Origin: Scytalidium lignicola
Taxonomy: Eukaryota; Ascomycota; Leotiomycetes
Length of the DNA: 64,000 nucleotides
Direction of reading: 5' to 3'
NCBI GenBank assembly: GCA_002812745.2
Contig: NCSJ02000198.1
Location: 1-64,000 of the forward strand
A program made the position numbers and the translations under genes. This document shows positions 10,555 to 20,728 of the stretch, one piece after another. The stretch's first letter is position 1. Each line of letters begins with the position of its first letter. The notes beneath the pieces are model-generated. The model made no database searches. It worked only from the letters and a program-made list of their open reading frames with translations, and was not told the origin of the DNA.

Positions 10555-11244
10555 TCACTGATGCTTGTTCCGATCCGCATATTTGGTGTTTTCCATGTAG
10601 ACCTCGATCTGGTTGTGGTGATTAGCATATTAATCTGGCTGACTTATCAAACTATGAGATTGGGAAATGCATACCTCGTTCGTCATCTTGCTGTCCACAT
10701 CCTTGCAGCTAGCACACGCGAAGATCCTCACAACACCAAAACCAATGCTTGCATATGCTACGTACTGTATTTCCTTTTCATATGCCTTTGACACTGCACC
10801 CTGTGCGGCAGTGACCACAGCAGGGGAGAAGTTCTGAGCGAGAGCTGGCGTATTCAAAGCGTTGAGGAGCGAAGGAAGCTGAGAGGCGGAAAGGCCGGCC
10901 TTGGTCACGGCCTGGGGAATGTAGCGGCGGGTATATGTGGAGACGGTGTTGCTGAGAACTGTAGTGTAGACGGCTGCGCTGACTGTTTCAAGAATCGTTA
11001 GACGCATGACCAAAAGGCTACTATGACAGGATGGATGCCCACTTGTTCCAGCAGCGAAGCGAATCACGCCAGAGATTCCTCCGCTATGGCCCAAATCCTT
11101 ATGTGCAACACCCATCTGCGAAATGGCAATTGACAGATAGAGGGCCCAGCCGTATCCAGCCTGCGATAGGAACACATACGCAGCCATGAGCCCCTGGTTC
11201 GATGGCTTTCCCAATGCCAGTAAGGCACCAAATAAGACCATCAT
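10555..11244 (-). pseudogene. 3' half of a second TRI12-type efflux pump (5'-truncated)
   Basis: Encodes the C-terminal part of a TRI12-family transporter, beginning at MMVLFGALLALGKPSNQG and running through the last membrane segments to SCKDVDSKMTNE. A GTATGC...AACCAG intron and a short last exon, IEVYMENTKYADRNKHQ, end at the stop 10,555-10,557. An internal intron (GTGGGC...GAAACAG, after GGAACAA at about 11,020) joins GTISAAVYTTVL. Everything upstream of 11,244, where the N-terminal two thirds should be, is replaced by AT-rich non-coding DNA. The protein is clearly paralogous to the pump at 590-2618 but has an extra intron near its 3' end. It has no stop in the retained part. It cannot make a complete transporter. 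Confidence 0.8.
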
Positions 11245-11779
11245 GAAGAGTAAAATTATTTATTATTTGGTCAGAAGAGTTAATGTTAAGCTTAAAGAAA
11301 AAGATAAAAACAAAAACTCTTAACTGTAAAGACTTTAAATGAATAAACAGCATTTGTGTACAAAATACTTTTTAAGGTTTTTAAGAGTACTATAATATTA
11401 TAAGATCAAAAACTCAAGACTGTTTGCAAAGGAAGTCTTTTTGCCTTCTATGGTTTTTAGCCTTTTCTATAAACAGTACTTTATATGTAAAACCTTAGAT
11501 TAATACGTCCTTATACCCTTTAGGAAATCACAAAGCAGTAAGTCTCAAACCTGACCTGCTAGACGTAAATAAATATCCTCATCATCATCATCCGCTGTTT
11601 CCCACTCCTCTCCCGAGTATAGCTGCACATGTCATAACCGGTAGAAGTCGTTGACCGATGGTCTTGCCCATCCTGCCTAAGGTCCCTCAGATAGCGCCTA
11701 ACTACGATATACACGGTCGAGTGAATTCACCGGTCGAGCCAGCTCAAGCTTTTAAGGACAGTGTGCTACTATATCAAAC
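11245..11779. other. AT-rich junction replacing the 5' part of the TRI12 copy
   Basis: Low-complexity AT-rich DNA with no coding frame begins exactly where homology to the transporter stops and continues to about 11,560. This is the likely breakpoint of a deletion or an eroded insertion. The last ~200 bp are normal 3' flank of the P450 gene. Confidence 0.4.
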
Positions 11780-13554
11780 TCATGCCTCCTGCTTCTGCGG
11801 TTGGGTGAATCGGACATAAACGTGATTCTTCACGAACACAGCCCACGCCTTCTGGTCAAGCCAGTTAGCAGGAGTCTTGCTCCTGTCAAGCTCCATGTCG
11901 TAGTTCAAGAACAACTTGGCCAGAATAAGCCGCGCTTGGGCATTGGCCAAATTTTGGCCGAGACACTGTGTTGAGATATGTTAGCTTGTTAGATGTTCTA
12001 TAGATCAGCTAATTAAGGGAAGTGGCTTACGTTCATGGTTCCAATGCCAAACGGTTTAAAGCAGGCCATGTTGTCATTGGCAAACTCCGCAGGCTTGTTA
12101 GGCAGGAAACGCTCGGGGCAGAACTCGTTCGCTCGAGCAAAGTTCTTAGGATCTTCCCACATGCCGGGCAACGAAATATTGACGGAAGTCTGTACTAATA
12201 TTAGACCCCACTTCGCAGTGCGTGGTTGGTAGTGTTTTAACTTACCATCTCTGGGATCCACTGGCCGCAGACCCTCCCGCCGCCTTTGGGTGGCACACGC
12301 CAAAGGAGATTGAGAACGGGTGGGTACAAGCGCATGGACTCGTTCAGACACGCATTCATATATTCCAAATGCGCCACGGTCGGAATGCTGATCTCGCTGT
12401 CGTGTTTGAAGGTAGCACGAATCTCCTCACAGAGCTTTTTGAGGCAGTGCGGGTTGTTGCCCAAGAAATAGCTCAGGCCGGTGAGCAAGGTCGAGACGGT
12501 GTTGGAACCGGTGCCAACCAAAGTGACTGCTGTGACCATCATCTCAGCCTTGGTTAGGCCTTCGCCAGCTTCATTGTTCTCGCCACTTTTAATTATGATG
12601 CGATCCCAGAAATCGCCGCGTATACCACCACTGTTGAGTCGATCCTCCACTCGGGCCTTGGCGTATTTGAAGTTCTTAATTCTGGCCATGAGCATGTGCT
12701 TCGGGATGAAGTAGGGAGCAAGCTTGACAATACCCCACTCACGGAAGACTAGTTTCAATTGAGACTCAAAAGCAGTTGCCGCGATGGTTTGGATCTGGTG
12801 TCACTGTGAGCTATCCTGTGCAGGCAGAGGTGCCTTCCTAAACTCGGACTCACCCAGCTGTGTTCTTGCTCATTCTCCACACAATTGAAAGGCTCGTTCC
12901 AACCAAGGTCGCTAATGATATCGAAGCTGAGCATTTGCAGCCAAGAAGTAAAATCCACTGATTCACCGCGCTTGCTGATCTCACCAACCTTCTTGACGAA
13001 GAGATTGATGTATTTGTTAATGAGGGGCTCCTGTTCTTGCAAGCCCTTCTCTGAGAAGGCGTGGTTAAGCAGTCTTCGAAAGCGGGCATGTTCTTCCGGT
13101 GGAGTATTCAGGATGCTCTTTAAATTGCCGGCGTTGTTTCCCTGTGGGACTCGCGCTGGGTGGCGAGGCCATTGCACCTTGCCTTTATTATATCCAAAGA
13201 TGTCATGCCAGGCTTGCGCGCTAGCAAAGCTGAGCTCGTTGGGAGCTAGACGTACAACCTCGCCATACTGGAAATGCACTTGTTTTGCGTTCTTGTGCAA
13301 ATACCCCGTGAGTTGCCAATAATCCTGAGTCTCACGTTAGTATAGAAGCGATGGAAAATCCATCTGGCTCATACCCATGGCAGTCGGGTGATTTTGCAAT
13401 ACCACGGTCCCGGGATTTTAGCAAGGGGATGGAAGTAGAGGTTGTAGATCACACTGTAGGCTAGATAGATGAACGGGGCAGCAACTAAGAGCCAGAGAGA
13501 AAGAGCAGGCACGTGGAGAGCGCTCAGAGCAGATTTTACCAAAGTGCTGTCCAT
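11780..13554 (-). CDS. Cytochrome P450 monooxygenase
   Basis: Membrane-anchored haem monooxygenase of fungal secondary metabolism or detoxification. Five exons join in frame: 13554-13375, 13324-12854, 12794-12246, 12189-12031 and 11965-11780 (1545 nt, 514 aa, standard length). An N-terminal anchor (about residues 18-42) is followed by the proline-rich hinge FHPLAKIPGPWY. The I-helix reads VGTGSNT (about 310-316), the K-helix ExxR is E369-S-M-R372, and the meander has FCPERFL. The haem loop is FGIGTMNCLG with Cys454 as ligand. The loop's normally conserved Arg, two residues before the Cys, is Met452, which is unusual, and the I-helix lacks the common acidic residue before Thr. All splice sites are canonical and there is no stop, so I expect expression. 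It is divergent from the MFS gene starting at 14,406. Substrate unknown. Confidence 0.92.
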
Positions 13555-14405
13555 ACCTGGTCACGTGTCTTGATTGGGAAAGATGGGGAAAGATTGGTTG
13601 AGACACTGAAGAGATCGAGACTCAGGACTGAACTTTAATCGCGAGAAACAGAACATTTTGAGTTAGCACACGTCGCTCGGATTTTGGACGATGATCTACA
13701 GTACTGTCATCAAAACGCGAAAGTTCCAAAGTTACCTATGCGGGAGTTTATTACGTATGCTCGGACTTAGCTACTGTGGCACTTACGTACAGGCCATAAG
13801 TACTGTATTGTAAAATCCGCTAGTGGGACCAGGGGATACCTTTCGATATTGATGCACACAACCATAGCCGCAGTGATAAAATAGTACGAGACACCTGGTT
13901 GTCCGACAATAATTCAAAAGCAGCGTAGCGATACTACTCAGGTGAGGATCCATGCCGATGTTCCTTGCTAGCGGATCTTTACAATACTGTACTGTACGTA
14001 AAGGGGGGGGAATAATATGGTTGCAAAACAGCTGAAGGGGGTGGTCAGCAAAGGCTTACTTACAGTGCTTACATGCTGAGGGCCTGGACCACACCATAAA
14101 ATTCATTCGGCTTAGCGTGCCGGGTCGTATCGGCCGAACCTAAGCGCGGCAAGTGATTGGCTCGGACACTGTGTCGGCCGTCGCCCCCCGGCCGGATGCC
14201 GGCCGGTACCTTGCATACGATCCTTTTAAGCCCGCATACTATTCGTCCATCATCTCTCACTCACCAAATTCAAGCCACTTCTCTGCCACAAAATCCTAAA
14301 GATCAAGAAGACAACAACGTACCACAAAATCAAGAAAAACGACAACATACGCGCTCAGCAGCACATTGTCCTCACCAGAGCTCTCTTTGCTTCGATTGCA
14401 CGGCC
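13555..14405. promoter_or_regulatory. Divergent promoter between P450 and MFS genes, with CGG/CCG palindromes
   Basis: An 850-bp bidirectional promoter. A GC-rich patch holds TCGGCCGA (14,130-14,137), GTCGGCCG (around 14,173-14,180) and the palindrome CCGGCCGGATGCCGGCCGG (14,188-14,206). Such inverted CGG triplets resemble sites of fungal Zn2Cys6 activators, although no such gene is present in the window. The patch stands out in an AT-rich surrounding and lies about 200 bp before the MFS start. Confidence 0.45.
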
Positions 14406-16009
14406 ATGGCTTCGAGCCTGCCTTCAGAGCTAGATGGCTCCGGGCCAAGCAGCCTTCCATCGGAGAAGGAAACATCGTTGAACAACCCAGCAGACCTGGA
14501 GGCTCAAGGTGACAACGAGAACGGTGCAAACAACTCAAAGGATCCCAATCTGGTGACGTGGAATGGACCAGATGATCCTGAGAACCCAAAGAATTGGCCG
14601 GATAAAGCCAAATGGAAGTTCACCGTCGGCGTTTCACTGTTCACCTTTATTTCGCCCGTCTCGTCCTCCATGGTGGCTCCCGCAATAGCGCAGCTGGGTC
14701 ACGACCTCCATATGAAGAGCCAGTTTGAGGAAGAGCTCGCCCTCTCCATCTTCATTCTCGCCTATGCTATCGGCCCCTTCTTCTTTGGCCCCTATTCCGA
14801 AGTCTACGGTCGAAAGCGCCTGTTGCAGGTTAGCAATCTATGGTACTTCGCGTGGAATTTGGCCTGCGGCTTCGCCCAGAATAAAGCCGAGTTTTTCGTC
14901 TTCCGTTTTCTGGCTGGCCTCGGTGGGAGTGCTCCGCTCGCCGTCGGAGGCGGAGCGATAGGGTGAGTGCAGTGTGAAGAGTTCGTGCCCTCAGGATTAT
15001 TGCAGTGCTAACCAGCTCTTTCACAGTGACGTTTGGACAGCTGAACAACGCGGCAGAGCCATGGGCATATACACTCTTGCGCCAATCCTTGGTCCAGTCC
15101 TTGGTCCCGTTGCCGGCGGTTGGATTGCTCAGTATTCGACATGGCGCTGGGTTTTTTGGTCGTCTAGTATTGCGGCAATGGCAGTTCAAGTATATGGCAT
15201 CTTCGGCCTTCGAGAGTCTCACGGCTCGACACTACTCAGGCAGAAAAAGGCTCGATTGATTAAGGAGACCGGCAATCACGATCTTTACCTTGGTGGAGAT
15301 GCCGACCTACCGCTCCACACGAAGATCCTTGGTGCCGTAAAACGTCCGGTCCTCCTTTTCTTCACTCAACCGATCGTCTTATTGATTGCAACTTATATGG
15401 CGTATATATTCGGTCTCAACTACCTCTTCATCGCCACCTTTCCCGAGGTATGGAGCGGTGTCTATGGCGAGTCTTTAGGCATTGCTGGTCTCAATTATAT
15501 TTCCATCGGCATCGGGGCCTTCGTTGGTCTATTTGGGAACTTTTTTTTTGATCGACAGGATCTATAAGAGCCTCAAGGCTAGGAATGGTGACGTTGGTCG
15601 CCCAGAGTTCCGTATCCCAACCATGTCAATCGGTTCACCCTTGGTAACTATTGGTTTATTCTGGTATGGCTGGGCTATACAGGCTCGAGTATTCTGGGTA
15701 GTACCCAATCTCGGAATCATTGTCTTCACAGCGGGATCGATAGTCTGTCTGGCGGGCATGCAGACGTACATAGTCGATATCTACACTCGCTATGCGGCTA
15801 GTGCCTTCGCTTCCGCTGCGATTATTCGAAGTCTCGCTGGATTTGCCTTTCCACTGTTTGCACCATACCTTTACCAGGACCTGGGCTATGGCTGGGGCAC
15901 AAGTGTCCTGGCTTTCATCAGCATCGGGCTTGGATGGACCTCTCCGATGATCTTTTGGTTTTTGGGAGAAGCATTGAGAAAGCGTTCGAAATACGCCGCA
16001 GGAGAATGA
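14406..16009 (+). CDS. DHA1-type MFS drug/metabolite transporter with homopolymer frameshift
   Basis: Plasma-membrane drug:H+ antiporter family, typically exporting a metabolite or fungicide. The start at 14,406 follows GGCC and begins MASSLPSELDG; a cytosolic tail ending in WNGPDDPENPKNWPDKAKWK, a family hallmark, precedes the first membrane helix. Exon 1 ends at 14,962 and exon 2 begins at 15,027, joining as GGGAIGDVWTAEQRGRAMG. The antiporter motif C region reads ILGPVLGPVAGGWI. At 15,541-15,549 a run of nine T changes the frame: with one T fewer, FF-LIDRIYKSLKARNG continues to the stop at 16,009, giving 512 aa. Because the coding signal is intact on both sides, a homopolymer sequencing error is the simplest explanation; a real 1-bp frameshift is the alternative. 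Likely the export step of the cluster. Confidence 0.87.
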
Positions 16010-16747
16010 GCCCTTGAACATGGCGCCCGCGGCAGACAGCAGGTGCAGTTGGGTGTTATATCGATCTTGTTGTCCTACATGTTCAGATACGCGGATACAA
16101 GACACGATCTAACAAGACAAAAGAGTTTGCTTCTGGCGCAGTGCAGTTTGTCTCCGTTGAGCTGACAACGTATTGCTTACGTTACGAAATGTATAGTAAT
16201 TTTAATGAAAGAGAATCCTAAGAGCACACACCGTTGCGAGCTATTCGTAGTCCATTAAGTGATCTATCTATAATGAAACAGATCCGTAAGGATAGACACC
16301 GTTGCGTACCATTCGTAGCTTATGAGGATGGATGGCCTGACCATCGAATTTTTTGAACTTACAACTCGTACGAAAAGAAACGCCCAGTGGCATGGCTGGG
16401 CTGGGATTTCAAGGGCTGGAACTAAAGGTAAATAGCTTTATTTTTGACCGATTAGGCAATTCAAAGAATCAATACTGATATCAGGAACATCCTATACAAA
16501 TAGTCCCTAAAAGTATGTGAATATTTTGCCATACAAATTGGGGTGATTCCAGCGTTTTTCAGGTCTGGGGACTATTTTCGACGNAAGTTTCCTATCCGTG
16601 TGGCGTAGTTTGGCGTCGGATTTTACGGGCTGGGCCATTTAGGTTGTGGCGTAATCTTCTTTCGTTACTCAGTATATTTATTGTCTGGCAATATGCCCTT
16701 CATGTGTCCTTGCTGTAATCCAGCGCGCGTCCCGACACCTTCATACG
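16010..16747. other. Intergenic with a short direct repeat and a small foldback
   Basis: A diverged direct repeat (ACACCGTTGCG...ATTCGTAG) occurs near 16,228 and 16,297. At 16,498-16,577 an 80-bp sequence starts AAATAGTCCCTA and ends in the inverse AAATAGTCCCCA, possibly a tiny inverted-repeat element. An N at 16,584 precedes AA. No gene. Confidence 0.4.
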
Positions 16748-17770
16748 ATGGCTTTGCGGATGCCCTTCGATAAAGGATACTGGAACGATTATCTGTCAGG
16801 CCAGGAGTCGAAACTACCACACCTGAGCGATGTTTCGACTCTCTCTGACCGGGTGGTGAGGGTGCTGGGTGGAAATCCCGGACACATGCAGTTGCAAGGC
16901 ACAAACACATACATCGTAGGCACTGGCAGGAAACGAATTCTTATAGATACTGGAGAGGTACGCCTACATACTTGTCGCCTGAAAATCTGGCTAGTGGTAG
17001 AGACTGATACTGCTCCGCGAGTGTAGGGTGCCCCATGCTGGATCGCAAGAATCACCAAATACCTCAAGACAGCGCATATCGAATTGTCCTATGTTCTACT
17101 GACGCATTGGCATGGAGACCACACGGGTGGAGTACCTGATCTCATAGCCTACGATGATACCCTAGCGACAAAGATCTACAAAAACCAGCCAGATTATTTT
17201 CAGAAGGATATCGGCGACGGACAGGTCTTTCAAGTCGAAGGCGCAACTTTAAGAGCCGTCTATACTCCCGGCCATGCTGTTGATCACATGTGTTTTCACC
17301 TGGAGGAAGACGACGCCCTCTTCACCGGTGATAATGTACTTGGACATGGCTACTCCGTTATGCAGGATCTTGGAATATACATCCGCAGTTTAAAACTGAT
17401 GGCTGCGGAAGGCTGTTCGCGTGGTTATCCAGGACATGGGGCGCGCATTGATGATCTGCCGGCTACGATACAGGATTATATTCAGCACAAGGAGGCTCGA
17501 GTGAATCAGATTTACACTGTCCTAGCGCGCAGTAAAAGCGAGCTTGAGCGGATTGGCCAGCGAGGCAGAGGAGGCATGACAATGGAAGAGATTGTGAAGT
17601 CCCTCTACGGCGATGTTCCACCGGAGCTGGTGGAGAAGGCATTAGGTCCTTTCCTGACGCAGGTATTGTGGAAGCTGGCGGAGGACCTCAAAGTTGGTTT
17701 CGAGCCAGGTGAGCCGAAGAAGCGGAGATGGTTTGCGAGACCGATGAATGTGCGGCTCCACACAGCGTGA
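16748..17770 (+). CDS. Metallo-beta-lactamase-fold hydrolase, PKS-partner thioesterase type (LACTB2-like)
   Basis: MBL-fold enzyme of the group that releases products from fungal non-reducing polyketide synthases lacking their own thioesterase, also related to LACTB2. Exon 1 is 16,748-16,957 and exon 2 is 17,027-17,770, 317 aa. Across the join it reads [15 protein letters not shown]. The group's opening [19 protein letters not shown] is clear. The metal-binding motif [10 protein letters not shown] supplies H97, H99, D101 and H102; later metal ligands are the His of [10 protein letters not shown] and the Asp of [11 protein letters not shown]. No signal peptide. No polyketide synthase lies in this window, so its usual partner is absent; it may act on an ester, lactone or thioester supplied from elsewhere. 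It is followed on the same strand by the FAD monooxygenase. Confidence 0.88.
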
Positions 17771-18488
17771 TGATCTTGGATGGCAAGTAGGTGACGACTC
17801 ACGGGCGAATGCGATAGGTTAATGACAAAAGCCGAAACCAGTCAAAGAGCTTGAAATGTCAGGCGCTAACTTCCAAAGTCCGGCTCTAACTAGTCCTCCA
17901 CAATGACGATCGTTGACTTCCCTTCAGCCACCCCGTGGCTTCGGGATTAAGTGGAGTAACGATATTTTGGAATATAGTTGTTGTTATAGCAATAGTAGCG
18001 ATTAACTATCTTATAACAATAGTACATACCTGATAACAAATAGGATCAACAACCTATTTTTAGATAAAAACGTATACCTTTGTATTAAATACCTTTGGCA
18101 ATGATAAACCTGAAGCAGAATCTGTATCTAAGATATATTAAATCATGAATATTATACGATTTTTAATTCAAAAGATTTAAAAGGATTCAAAGGGACTCTA
18201 AAGGATGATTCTGTTTATGAATACTCGGCAAGAAATGGATCGAATTGGAGTACTATACGGTCAGTATTACAACAAGAGTTAACTCTAAAAAAAGTAAAAC
18301 GCAAGCTCCACGTTTCGACAGGGAATAATAATGCTGGGGGGAGGGGAGGGGGGGTACTTTATAGACAGACCGACCCTCCAAATGTTGGCTCGCGGAGACG
18401 TGATTGAGCTCGTCCGGCCAAAAGTCCCATTAAGAACCTCGCCTGTGGATGAAGAGGAAATACTTTGGTAGTAACTTTCGAAACCATC
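17771..18488. other. Intergenic; promoter of the FAD monooxygenase with a G-rich tract
   Basis: AT-rich spacer. A G tract (six, four and seven Gs separated by single As, 18,336-18,354) lies about 135-150 bp upstream of the monooxygenase start and could form a G-quadruplex. No gene recognised. Confidence 0.35.
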
Positions 18489-19775
18489 ATGATCGTCAAA
18501 CAACCCTCTTCAGTTCTCATCATTGGTGCCGGCCTTTCAGGATTAACACTGGGGCGCCTGCTCACGAACGCTGGCATCCCCAACATTGTGTTTGAAGCCT
18601 CACCACCTGAACGCCGACAAGGGTTCTCTATTACCCTTCGCGGATGGGGTTACGAAGCACTCCTTTCAGCGTTGGGGGACGTGCCTCTTTCCAGTTTACA
18701 GAAAGGAGTTGCTTCAGACCGCCTCATCGGTGGTGCAGGCTGGCTGGAACACGCCAGGCTCGACAATTCCACCGGCGAGGTCCTGATCGCTCCAGACTCA
18801 GCCACGGTAGCCGCTTTCCGAGCAAACCGTAACGCGTTACGCCAGTGGATCTCAGACTGCGGGGAGGAAGGCATGGACATACGTTACAACCACAGACTCA
18901 AGAGCTTCCAAAGCAAGCCTGGTGGTGTTCATGTCGAGTTCGAAAACGGTGCGAGATTCTCTGGCTCGCTCTTAGTCGCAGCCGACGGTGTGTATTCGAC
19001 CGGTAAGAGCCATGTTTGCCCGAGAGCGTGCTTCTGCCTCGTATGCTGACCGTTCGTAGTTCGGCAGCAGATTCTCCCGCACGTCAAGCCTGAAGTCATT
19101 CCCGCCGTGGTTTACCACGGTGAGTTCTCAGTCACACGCGACGAGTTCGACCGAACGTTTGCGCCAGTAATGGGCAAAGCGAACATCATCGCCGGTTTTG
19201 GAGACAATTTCAACACGCCCATCACGATTGCCGATGCCAACAAGCAGCGGTATTATCTCGACTGGTCGTACTCGCGCCCCATGAAGGGAAAAAACGACCC
19301 CCTCTATCGACCGGACGCCAGTGCCGAAGAGGCAAAGCAGATCCCACAAGCGCTGCTCGACGAGCTTGGTTCGCTCCAGCTAGCTGAGCCGTGGGCGTCG
19401 GTATTGAATCCGGAAGCCATTCAAGAACATTCTGTCTTCAGCTGGACAAGCCGGTACGTGCACATGCTACCAACAGATTTCGAAGCCGCGGCAAAAGAAG
19501 GCGTGGTATTCCTTGGGGACTCGTGGCACGCGATGCCAGTCTTCGGTGGTGAAGGCGGCAACCACGCTATCGTAGACGCTGTCGAGCTGGCTAAGGCAAT
19601 GACTGCAAGCCCGTCGGACAATACAGCTGCCATTGCCACGTTTTATAAGGGCGCGGCACCGCGGACGGGAGACGCCATCAGAAGGACGCGACAACGATTT
19701 CTTATCATGCATCGGCCGTTAGCACAGTGGAAGGACCTGGCTGAGAAGAAGAAGATCTTGGCGATAGGGAGGTAA
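18489..19775 (+). CDS. FAD-dependent monooxygenase (salicylate hydroxylase / UbiH type)
   Basis: Class A flavoprotein hydroxylase that uses NAD(P)H and oxygen, usually on phenolic or polyketide rings. Two exons, 18,489-19,002 and 19,060-19,775, give 409 aa; an upstream in-frame Met at 18,465 would add eight residues. The Rossmann fingerprint is [12 protein letters not shown] (Gly13-Gly18). The DG motif is VAADGVYST at the exon junction. The second FAD motif is [20 protein letters not shown], with GD at about residue 324, followed by VDAVELA. All three class-A signatures are therefore present. No transmembrane anchor is seen. No stop or frameshift. With the P450, CMD protein and hydrolases, it supports oxidative processing of an aromatic compound. 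Confidence 0.9.
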
Positions 19776-20221
19776 TCTCACGGTATGTATACAGCTTGAT
19801 CAAGTGTTGCAAATTGTCGTGTTTTTAAGGTTCGGAAGGAGGAGTTTTGCTGCGTAAAGTAAGGCTGTTAATCGCGCTAAAGATAGTGAATATTCTATTC
19901 TTCCAAATCTTGAAATCTCAGTCTATTTATATATGAAAATCGTAATGTTTNAAAAAGTTATAATATAACAATACTAAATAATTTGTCAAAGGTTAGCTTT
20001 AATAATGTATAAATTTTAGTTGTTATTAAATAATAGCTATCTAATAATAGTATCTTTAGAGTATAAGAGAGTTTGCCACGTAAAACGTGTAATTTCTGAA
20101 CCTTAACGCCTATAAGAGTAAGTTTTTAGCAAAGCTTCTTTTGTTAAAGATATTATGCTTGTTATTTGTTTATAAGTAATATACAAAATCTATAAGTATG
20201 TTAGCTTTTGGACTTTTAGAT
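19776..20221. other. AT-rich intergenic DNA
   Basis: No coding frame. Strongly AT-rich from about 19,890, consistent with eroded repeat DNA beside the inverted-repeat element that follows. An N at 19,951 precedes an A run. Confidence 0.35.
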
Positions 20222-20564
20222 GTGTTGTGAGAGAACTATCGGGTTGTACGGTTGGTTACATACAGTAGCGATATGGGAGTAGGTGATCGAGTTGTATGGC
20301 CATGGAGTGTAGCTGAGCAACCGACCAATCAGAAGGTAGGGTGTGCTAGAATAGGAGAGAGGAAGGCCTGTATATTCTAGCTTCTACAGCTATTACTATA
20401 TATATATGGGATCATGTGATATAGGACGAGATATCCTTACCACATTACCTTCTGATTAGTTAGTTGTACTTAACACTTTATGATTATACAACTCGATTAT
20501 TACTTATATCGCCATTGTACATAATCAACTGTACAGTTTAATAGTTCTCTTGTAATATAACATA
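20222..20564. mobile_element. Inverted-repeat (MITE-like) element with ~120-bp arms
   Basis: The left arm from about 20,227 (GAGAGAACTATCGGGTTGTA) matches the reverse complement of the right arm ending about 20,560 (AAGAGAACTATTAAACTGTA). Shared blocks include GCGATAT, ATCGAGTTGTAT and the nearly central CTAATCAGAAGGTA / CCAATCAGAAGGTA. The arms cover some 120 bp each with a ~100-bp AT-rich centre, and most mismatches are transitions (G/A or C/T), as RIP would leave. No coding capacity. The ends are approximate and a target site duplication is not clear. Confidence 0.65.
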
Positions 20565-20728
20565 TAGTTATATTAAGGTATATTCTTGGTAATGCCACTA
20601 CTTGAGCGACTATTAATTTCATTTCGCCTGGTGCCATTAGGCGCGGTGTGCCACGTGGTGGGGTACCGGCCATCTACCAATTTCATCTTTTAATATGATA
20701 AACTGTATCTTTTTTTTACTGAACAACA
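20565..20728. promoter_or_regulatory. Short promoter region of the F-box-like gene
   Basis: About 160 bp between the inverted-repeat element and the start codon at 20,729. Contains GCGCGGTGTGCCACGTGG, with the E-box CACGTG, and an AT-rich stretch before the ATG. The gene's promoter therefore abuts or overlaps the mobile element. Confidence 0.3.
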
